From assembly GCA_002299425.1 (NCBI GenBank), contig DBNW01000016.1, positions 10,525 to 72,133 on the forward strand: a DNA stretch of 61,609 nt, given 5' to 3'. The notes under the pieces are model-generated. The model did not search any database and was not told the origin of the DNA. It saw nothing but the letters and a program-made list of their open reading frames with translations. Origin of the DNA: Methylococcaceae bacterium UBA662 (GTDB lineage: Bacteria > Pseudomonadota > Gammaproteobacteria > Methylococcales > Methylomonadaceae). A program made the translations under genes and the position numbers. Each line of letters starts with the position of its first letter. Within the stretch, counting starts at the first letter, position 1. Positions 43,997-50,651 of this stretch are shown here, piece after piece.

Positions 43997-45520
43997 GTGA
44001 ACAAACTAAGGCAATTTTTCGCAGGCCTGACCTTAACGGCTTCAAGTTTTGGTTCGGTGCAGGCGGAATACAAGCTAAACCTAATGGAAGGGGTCACTAA
44101 AGTCAGCCATGACATCTATGACCTGCACATGCTCATCCTGTGGATTTGCGTTTTTATCGGTGTCGCGGTTTTCGGCACTATGTTTTATTCAATTTACCAT
44201 CATCGCAAATCAAAAGGCCACCAAGCCGCTCAGTTCCACGAAAATACCACCGTTGAAATTATCTGGACCATCATTCCTACCCTGATTTTGGTTGGCATGG
44301 CAATTCCTGCCACTAAAACTTTGCTGGAATTAGATGATGTCCAAGATTCAGATATGTCTATTAAAGTGACCGGTTGGCAATGGAAGTGGGAATACGAGTA
44401 CCTGGATAATGGCATCCACTTTTTTAGTAGCTTGGATGAAGCCAGCAATAAAGCCCGTCAAGTAGGCTCTGGCATTGACCCGCGTACCGTCCCTCATTAC
44501 TTGTTGAACGTTGATAATCCGTTGGTGATACCCACCAAAAAGAAAATCCGCTTTGTGTTTACTGCGGCGGATGTGCTTCACTCTTGGTGGGTTCCTGATT
44601 TAGGTTGGAAGAAAGATGCCATCCCTGGATTTATTAACGAGGCTTGGACCTATGTTGAAAACCCTGGCACATATCGCGGCCAATGTACCGAATTGTGTGG
44701 TAAGGATCATGCCTTTATGCCCATTGTGGTAATAGCGATGGAGCAGCCTGAATACCAAGCATGGGTTAAGAAAACTCAAGAAGAATCGCAAAAAGGCCCT
44801 GATTTGGGTGATAAAACACGCGAGCAGTTGATAGCAAAAGGTGAGGCTGTCTATGCTAAGCATTGTGCAACCTGCCACTTACCCGATGGTAAAGGGGTTC
44901 CTGGAGCGTTTCCTGCCATTACGGGTAGTGCCGTTGTGAACGGCGATATCAAAGCGCAGGCAAACCTGATTATTAACGGTAAGAACGCCATGCCTGCTTT
45001 CGGAAAAATGTTAAAGGCCGATGAGCTCGCTGAAGTCATTACTTACACCAGAAATGCCTTAGGAAATTCAGTCGGTGACGCTATTCAGCCAAAAGCGGTG
45101 CAGGAAATGCTACCTACCCATTCTGCGCTGCCAAAGGAATCATTAAAAACGGCTGTTAAAGAAGAAGCCCCGGAAGCCGATATGTCCAAAGAAGCATTGT
45201 TGGCTTTAGGTAAAACGGTTTATGAGGCCAATTGCGTATCCTGTCATCAGGCCGAAGGTCAAGGCAATCCACCGATGTTTCCGGCAATCAAAGGCAGTGC
45301 GCTGGTTAATGGAGACATCAACGCACAAACAACCCTGATGCTGAACGGAAAAAGCATGATGCCCGCTTTTGGGCAAGCGCTCAGTGCTAAAGAATTAGCG
45401 GCAGTCATTACTTACACCCGCAATAGCTTAGGTAATTCAATGCAGGATGTTATCCAGCCGTCTGAAATACAAAAGTCACAGGCCGCCGCTTTGCCGGCGC
45501 AAGATAATGACGAAGATTGA
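43997..45520 (+). CDS. coxB: cytochrome c oxidase subunit II with two C-terminal cytochrome c domains
   Basis: CuA-bearing subunit II of an aa3-type oxidase. Signal peptide (residues 1-23, ending VQA), two membrane helices, then the cupredoxin domain with CuA ligands C230, C234, H238 in CTELCGKDHAFM. Two tandem cytochrome c domains follow: heme motifs C290-AT-C293-H294 and C413-VS-C416-H417, each with a likely Met ligand (NAMPAFG and SMMPAFG). They are clear duplicates (both contain VVNGDI/LVNGDI and VITYTRN). The 507-aa length is about 120 residues more than one-heme subunit II. GTG start with GAAGGGG upstream. First gene of coxB-coxA-ctaG-coxC. Confidence 0.94.
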   Translation: MNKLRQFFAGLTLTASSFGSVQAEYKLNLMEGVTKVSHDIYDLHMLILWICVFIGVAVFGTMFYSIYHHRKSKGHQAAQFHENTTVEIIWTIIPTLILVGMAIPATKTLLELDDVQDSDMSIKVTGWQWKWEYEYLDNGIHFFSSLDEASNKARQVGSGIDPRTVPHYLLNVDNPLVIPTKKKIRFVFTAADVLHSWWVPDLGWKKDAIPGFINEAWTYVENPGTYRGQCTELCGKDHAFMPIVVIAMEQPEYQAWVKKTQEESQKGPDLGDKTREQLIAKGEAVYAKHCATCHLPDGKGVPGAFPAITGSAVVNGDIKAQANLIINGKNAMPAFGKMLKADELAEVITYTRNALGNSVGDAIQPKAVQEMLPTHSALPKESLKTAVKEEAPEADMSKEALLALGKTVYEANCVSCHQAEGQGNPPMFPAIKGSALVNGDINAQTTLMLNGKSMMPAFGQALSAKELAAVITYTRNSLGNSMQDVIQPSEIQKSQAAALPAQDNDED

Positions 45521-45577
45521 ACACACTGATGGTTTCGTCATTTCACCCTTTATTTAAGTCTTTTTGAGGAAATAATT

Positions 45578-47191
45578 ATGTCTGCTGTTGTAGCTGAGCA
45601 TGATGATCACGAGCACCACGATCATGGCCCGGAAAAAGGCCTTTTAAGGTGGTTTGTCACCACGAATCACAAAGATATTGGCACCTTGTATCTGGTTTTT
45701 GCATTGGCGATGTTTTTTGTCGGCGGTGCGATGGCTATGGTGATCCGTGCGGAATTGTTTGAGCCGGGTATGCAGTTTGTACAACCCCAGTTCTTTAACT
45801 CCATGACTACCATGCACGCTTTGGTGATGGTGTTCGGTGCGGTTATGCCTGCTTTCGTGGGTTTGGCCAACTGGATGATCCCGATGATGATCGGGGCACC
45901 CGATATGGCGTTGCCACGCATGAATAACATGAGTTTTTGGGTGTTGGTGGCCGGCGTGTTGTTATTGGCCAGCACGCTGTTTATGGAAGGCGGTGCCCCG
46001 GCAGGTGGCTGGACTTTATACCCGCCATTGGTGCTGCAAACCGGTGATGCTCTGCCGTTCGCCATTTTTTCGGTGCATCTGTTAGGTATCTCGTCAATTA
46101 TGGGGGCCATCAATATCATCGCTACCATTTTTAACATGCGCGCCCCCGGCATGACTTTAATGAAAATGCCGTTGTTTGTTTGGACATGGCTAATTACCGC
46201 GTTCCTTTTGATTGCAGTCATGCCAGTGTTTGCGGGTGCAGTGACCATGTTGTTAACAGACAAATTTTTTGGCACTACCTTTTTTGATGCCGCTGGCGGT
46301 GGCGACCCTGTCTTGTATCAGCACATTTTCTGGTTTTTTGGCCATCCTGAAGTGTACATCATGATTTTGCCCACTTTTGGCGTGGCTTCTACCATCATCC
46401 CTGTGTTTGCTAGAAAACCGTTGTTTGGCTACAATTCAATGGTTTATGCAACGGCTTCCATCGCTTTTTTGTCCTTCATCGTTTGGGCGCACCACATGTT
46501 TACCGTTGGTATGCCAATGGCGGGGGAGTTGTACTTCATGTATGCGACCATGCTGATTGCTATCCCTACCGGCGTAAAGGTGTTCAACTGGACGGCGACG
46601 ATGTGGAAAGGGGCGATGACGTTTGAGACGCCCATGCTGTTTTCAATTTCTTTCGTCATCTTGTTTACGATAGGCGGTTTTACTGGCCTGATGATGGCAA
46701 TCGCCCCGTCCGACTTCCAGTACCATGACACCTATTTTATTGTCGCGCATTTCCATTACACCTTGGTGCCAGCGTCAATATTCATTTTAATGGCCGCCGG
46801 TTATTATTGGTTGCCAAAATGGACTGGCAACATGTACAACGAAAAAATTGGCCAATTGCACTTCTGGTTGTCCGTGGTATCGGTCAATATTCTGTTTTTC
46901 CCGCAGCATTTTTTGGGCTTAGCGGGTATGCCACGCAGAATACCTGACTATGCCGTGCAATTTGCCGATTGGAATATGATTTCCAGCATTGGTGGGTTTA
47001 TTTTTGGTGTTAGTCAACTGCTGTTTTTGTACATTGTAGTTGATACAATTCGGGGCGGTACGGGTGAAAAAGTTACTGATGAAGTGTGGGAAGATGCACA
47101 CAAACACGGCTTGGAATGGACGCTGCCATCCCCGCCGCCATACCATACCTTTACTACGCCACCAACCGTGATTCCTACGGAACATTTATAA
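45578..47191 (+). CDS. coxA: cytochrome c oxidase subunit I
   Basis: Catalytic heme-copper subunit. After a His-rich N-terminal tail (residues 8-16) come 12 helices. Motifs: HPEVYIMILPTFG and IVWAHHMFTVGMP (CuB histidines, with the Tyr of HPEVY crosslink), and YHDTYFIVAHFHYTLV with the two heme ligands. 537 aa. The sequence pattern is that of type A1 oxidases; use of heme a is inferred. Confidence 0.96.
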   Translation: MSAVVAEHDDHEHHDHGPEKGLLRWFVTTNHKDIGTLYLVFALAMFFVGGAMAMVIRAELFEPGMQFVQPQFFNSMTTMHALVMVFGAVMPAFVGLANWMIPMMIGAPDMALPRMNNMSFWVLVAGVLLLASTLFMEGGAPAGGWTLYPPLVLQTGDALPFAIFSVHLLGISSIMGAINIIATIFNMRAPGMTLMKMPLFVWTWLITAFLLIAVMPVFAGAVTMLLTDKFFGTTFFDAAGGGDPVLYQHIFWFFGHPEVYIMILPTFGVASTIIPVFARKPLFGYNSMVYATASIAFLSFIVWAHHMFTVGMPMAGELYFMYATMLIAIPTGVKVFNWTATMWKGAMTFETPMLFSISFVILFTIGGFTGLMMAIAPSDFQYHDTYFIVAHFHYTLVPASIFILMAAGYYWLPKWTGNMYNEKIGQLHFWLSVVSVNILFFPQHFLGLAGMPRRIPDYAVQFADWNMISSIGGFIFGVSQLLFLYIVVDTIRGGTGEKVTDEVWEDAHKHGLEWTLPSPPPYHTFTTPPTVIPTEHL

Positions 47192-47247
47192 GGTTTTTTA
47201 AGGTATGCTGTGGCTCCAAAACGGGACGCGCACCGGGTGTAGATAAT

Positions 47248-47346
47248 ATGAACCTAAAAAGTAAAAATGTTTTGACAGCTTTGGTGTTAGGTGCGATCGC
47301 ACTAGCGGTTTATGCAGCTGCTGTCATTCAGGCTTTTTCAAAATGA
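47248..47346 (+). CDS. 32-aa single-helix membrane protein in cox cluster
   Basis: Starts MNLKSKNVLTALVLGAIALA: a basic N-terminus and one membrane helix, ending AFSK. The stop overlaps the ctaG ATG by 4 nt, an arrangement expected of a translated gene. Tiny cytochrome-oxidase assembly proteins of this size occur between coxA and ctaG in other Proteobacteria; assignment to them is inference from place and topology. The ribosome site is weak. Confidence 0.6.
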   Translation: MNLKSKNVLTALVLGAIALAVYAAAVIQAFSK

Positions 47347-47879
47347 CTGAAGATACCGACAAAAAAAATTACCGGCTAGTGCTGAAATTGCTGTTTGTGG
47401 CGGTGGCGATGTTCGGTTTTGGTTACGCGCTGGTGCCGCTTTATGATGTGCTATGCGATATTACCGGCATCAATGGCAAAATTGATGCCGTTGCCGTAAA
47501 AGAAACGACTTACCCGGTAGACTTAACCCGTGAAATTACCGTTGAATTTGTCACGGCACTGAATAAGTCGGCACCCATGGTATTTAGGGTGGAAAAAAAC
47601 GAAATGAAAGTACACCCTGGCGAATACCATACGGTGCAGTTCTATGCGGAAAACAAAACGAATCATGACATGGTAGCGCAAGCTATACCCAGCCTATCCC
47701 CAGGATTGACAGCGGATTATTTTAAGAAAACCGAGTGCTTTTGTTTTATCGAACAGCGATTTAAACCTTATGAAGCAAAAGTTATGCCAGTGCGTTTTGT
47801 GATTGATCCGGCATTGCCGTCCGACTACAAGCGGATTACGCTGGCTTACACATTTTTTGATAAAACCGAAAAAAAATAG
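47343..47879 (+). CDS. ctaG: cytochrome c oxidase assembly protein CtaG (Cox11 type)
   Basis: Cox11-like copper chaperone that delivers CuB to subunit I. One N-terminal membrane helix (LLFVAVAMFGFGYALVPLYDVLC) then a periplasmic domain with the copper-binding pair CFCF in KKTECFCFIEQRF. 178 aa is normal. It lies between coxA and coxC as in most gammaproteobacterial clusters. Confidence 0.94.
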   Translation: MTEDTDKKNYRLVLKLLFVAVAMFGFGYALVPLYDVLCDITGINGKIDAVAVKETTYPVDLTREITVEFVTALNKSAPMVFRVEKNEMKVHPGEYHTVQFYAENKTNHDMVAQAIPSLSPGLTADYFKKTECFCFIEQRFKPYEAKVMPVRFVIDPALPSDYKRITLAYTFFDKTEKK

Positions 47880-47903
47880 AAAACATTTAACAGGTAGGAG
47901 TTT

Positions 47904-48767
47904 ATGTCTACGAATAACGCTTATTACATTCCCCATAGAGCCACTTGGCCTATTTTGGCGACGCTAGGGCTAACGATAACCCTAGCCGGGTTTGCCAACT
48001 ATCTTAATGGCGTGGCCATTGGCCCGGTAATGATGGTGATCGGATTTGCTGCTTTCATCGTTATGTTGGCTGGGTGGTTCACCTTGCAAGCAACAGAAAG
48101 TGAATCTGGCATGTACAACACGCAAGTGGGCATTTCTTATCGCATGGGCATGATGTGGTTTATTTTTTCAGAAATCATGTTTTTTGCCGTGTTTTTTGGC
48201 ACGTTGTGGTACACGCGCAACTTGTCGGTGCAATGGCTGGGTGGTGAGGGCGTTGGTGCGGCTACCAAAGAATTGCTGTGGCCTTCTTTTGAAGCTAATT
48301 GGCCGACTAACGGCCCTGGCAATGTCGGCGGTGAATTTGAACCGATGGGGGCATGGGGACTGCCCTTTATCAACACGCTCATCTTGTTGAGCAGTGGCGT
48401 TACCTGCACCTGGGCGCATCACGGATTGTTGGCGAAAAAACGTGACCAACTGATCAAAGGCCTGATTGCAACAGTGGTCTTGGGGTTTTTATTTGTTTTG
48501 TTTCAAGCCTTTGAATACCACGAGGCATACACGGAAATGGGCTTGACTTTAGGGTCTGGCATCTATGGCTCAACTTTTTTCATGTTGACCGGTTTTCATG
48601 GTCTGCACGTTTGTATCGGTGCCATATTCCTCAGTGTCGTGCTGTTCAGAAGCGTAAAAGGCCACTTTAAGCCGGAAAATCATTTTGCATTTGAAGCGGC
48701 CGCTTGGTACTGGCATTTTGTTGACGTGGTATGGTTAGGTCTTTTTATATTTGTTTATTTAATGTAA
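47904..48767 (+). CDS. coxC: cytochrome c oxidase subunit III
   Basis: Seven-helix subunit III. Conserved elements are MGMMWFIFSEIMFFAVFFGT, GLPFINTLILLSSGVTCTWAHH, YGSTFFMLTGFHGLHVCIG and the C-terminal AAWYWHFVDVVWLGLFIFVYL. 287 aa. Ends the coxBAC transcript; an intrinsic terminator follows. Confidence 0.95.
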   Translation: MSTNNAYYIPHRATWPILATLGLTITLAGFANYLNGVAIGPVMMVIGFAAFIVMLAGWFTLQATESESGMYNTQVGISYRMGMMWFIFSEIMFFAVFFGTLWYTRNLSVQWLGGEGVGAATKELLWPSFEANWPTNGPGNVGGEFEPMGAWGLPFINTLILLSSGVTCTWAHHGLLAKKRDQLIKGLIATVVLGFLFVLFQAFEYHEAYTEMGLTLGSGIYGSTFFMLTGFHGLHVCIGAIFLSVVLFRSVKGHFKPENHFAFEAAAWYWHFVDVVWLGLFIFVYLM

Positions 48768-48788
48768 ACAAAAACACACGGCTTTGAA

Positions 48789-48820
48789 AAGCGTTGCTTT
48801 GGAAGCAACGCTTTTTTTTT
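48789..48820 (+). terminator. intrinsic terminator after coxC
   Basis: An 11-bp perfect stem AAGCGTTGCTT/AAGCAACGCTT (48789-48799, 48803-48813) with a 3-nt loop, running into nine T. It lies between coxC and the convergent DUF2909 gene. Confidence 0.88.
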
Positions 48821-48838
48821 GTCCGTTTCTTAAAACAA

Positions 48839-49096
48839 TTATTTTGTTGTTTGGGCCTGCATTTGCCGCTGGATATGAATATTTTGGCCAATTCCTTTTG
48901 GTTTGAACAAACCGCTTGCTAAGGCAATAAAAACAAAAACAAACACGATCACGGAAACAGCAATCCTGACGGTTAGTGCTTTTAGCACTTTATCCGAAGG
49001 CTCCTGGCTTTTGTTTTTAGTCAAACTGTACAAGGCATGGCCTAGGCTGCCGACAATTAAGATAAAGGCAAAAATTACAATGCTTTTTATGATCAT
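48839..49096 (-). CDS. DUF2909 twin-helix membrane protein
   Basis: An 85-residue protein with two membrane helices (IIKSIVIFAFILIVGSLGHAL and IAVSVIVFVFVFIALASGLF) typical of DUF2909, regularly found on the opposite strand between coxC and surf1 in proteobacterial cox clusters. Function unknown; context suggests a role with cytochrome oxidase. Confidence 0.85.
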   Translation of the reverse strand: MIIKSIVIFAFILIVGSLGHALYSLTKNKSQEPSDKVLKALTVRIAVSVIVFVFVFIALASGLFKPKGIGQNIHIQRQMQAQTTK

Positions 49097-49162
49097 GCTA
49101 AGGTTCTGGCGTTAAGTGTTATTGTGTTTTGAGGTAATATCGGTGCCGTTGCCAACGGTATC

Positions 49163-49918
49163 ATGGGAGTGAAAAATTACATGGCCAATCATAAGCTTGG
49201 TTTTAAAGTTCTGAAAATAACGGCTTTTATCGGTTTTATATTGATTTTCTTAATGCTGGCCAAATGGCAATTTGGGCGTGCCGGGGAAAAAGCAATGGTA
49301 TTGGAACTGGCCAAAAAAAACGCACAGGAACAGATAACAGAACTGCCTACCCTACCCGAAAAAAACGGGCAAACCTGGCACTATAAACAAATCCAATTAC
49401 AGGGTTATTATGACTCAACCCGGCAATTTTTGCTGGATAACCAGATACGGTCAGGCAAAGCCGGTTTTGCGGTGCTAACACCTTTTAGAGTCGAAGGTTC
49501 AGATAACACGGTTTTGGTTAACCGTGGTTGGATACCTTTAAACGGCAGCCGCTACCGCCTGCCTAACCTTGCGGTAACGGCTCAAAAAACCACGATCCGT
49601 GGTCGCATCAACAAATTTCCGAGTGTCGGGATCAAGCTTAAAGGAGTTGAAATTCCTACAGCAGGCTGGCCATCGCTTATTCAAATTGTTGACGAAAAAG
49701 CGGTTTCTGAAAAATTAGGGCGGCCAATAGCGTCTTTTCAGATTGAGCTTAATGCCGATGAACCGAATGGTTACCTACGCGATTGGCAGTTCACTAAGGA
49801 AATGCAGCCGGAACAACACACGGCTTATGCCGTGCAGTGGCTGGCATTGGCCGCTACTCTGGCAGGGTTATTTATTGGCTACAGTTTAAAGGGTAAGAAT
49901 GCTAAATCAACAAAATAA
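49163..49918 (+). CDS. SURF1 family cytochrome oxidase assembly protein
   Basis: Two-helix SURF1 protein that helps insert heme a into subunit I. Helices at about residues 14-32 and near the C-terminus (AVQWLALAATLAGLFIGYSL); the periplasmic part has QIQLQGYYDSTRQFLLDNQ and VLVNRGWIPL, both characteristic. 251 aa from the first ATG; an in-frame ATG six codons later (49181) is an alternative. The end overlaps the next gene by 20 nt. Confidence 0.9.
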   Translation: MGVKNYMANHKLGFKVLKITAFIGFILIFLMLAKWQFGRAGEKAMVLELAKKNAQEQITELPTLPEKNGQTWHYKQIQLQGYYDSTRQFLLDNQIRSGKAGFAVLTPFRVEGSDNTVLVNRGWIPLNGSRYRLPNLAVTAQKTTIRGRINKFPSVGIKLKGVEIPTAGWPSLIQIVDEKAVSEKLGRPIASFQIELNADEPNGYLRDWQFTKEMQPEQHTAYAVQWLALAATLAGLFIGYSLKGKNAKSTK

Positions 49919-50639
49919 AAACCGCTTGTTAATAGTCACTATTTTCGGATTGTCTGTTGTGCCCATGTTAATAGCGGGTTTTTTGTACCGCAATTCGGGT
50001 GCCTGGTTAGATACCGGCATAAACAATGGCCGGTTAGTCATCCCACCGATTGCCGTCAGTAACCAGGATTTTTCTGGTTTTGACGAGTTTTCAGCCAATA
50101 ATTTAGCTGAACTAAAGGGACGTTGGTTGATTGTCAATGTCATGCCAAAACCCGAATGCCATGAGGTGTGTCTGGAAGCCATTTTAAAAACCAGGCAATT
50201 GCGCTTAATGCTGAATAAAGATTTATCGAGGACACGCCGTGTTGTGCTGGTCGCAGAAGGGCTAAGCACCGAGGCGGCTGAGCAGCTTTGGCTTAAAGAC
50301 AGTCTTTTGTGGCGATTAAGAACCACGGGCGACAGGCAACAGAAAGCCCTGTTTCAGCAGTTTTTGCAGGCGGACAAACCGGTTGATGAAGCGGTGATTG
50401 CTCGGTTATTGGCAGGCGAAGACCGCCAGTTTGCCCTAAGTTCGGACTTAATTAGGCTGACAGCTAGCCCAACCTTGATGCAAAAAATCAACGCCATAAT
50501 GGCAGGTGGCTTAAAAGACGGCATGATGTTTTTAATTGACCCGCTGGGCAACTTGATTCTGTGGTACGGGCCAGGTTTTGACCCTTATCAGGTGAAAAGC
50601 GATTTGCTCCACCTGCTAAAAATTTCCCAGATCGGCTAG
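49899..50639 (+). CDS. thioredoxin-fold-like protein of cox cluster with CxxxC motif
   Basis: A 246-residue protein with an N-terminal membrane anchor (LLIVTIFGLSVVPMLIAGFL) and a periplasmic domain. C87-HEV-C91 has the CxxxC spacing of SCO copper chaperones, and the phrase GRWLIVNVMPKPEC followed by DPLGNLILWYGPGFDP resembles a thioredoxin-like fold. A gene of this kind sits between surf1 and ctaA in other gammaproteobacterial cox clusters. A role in oxidase copper or heme maturation is inference. It overlaps surf1 by 20 nt. Confidence 0.7.
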   Translation: MLNQQNKNRLLIVTIFGLSVVPMLIAGFLYRNSGAWLDTGINNGRLVIPPIAVSNQDFSGFDEFSANNLAELKGRWLIVNVMPKPECHEVCLEAILKTRQLRLMLNKDLSRTRRVVLVAEGLSTEAAEQLWLKDSLLWRLRTTGDRQQKALFQQFLQADKPVDEAVIARLLAGEDRQFALSSDLIRLTASPTLMQKINAIMAGGLKDGMMFLIDPLGNLILWYGPGFDPYQVKSDLLHLLKISQIG

Positions 50640-50651
50640 TGAACTAAAACC

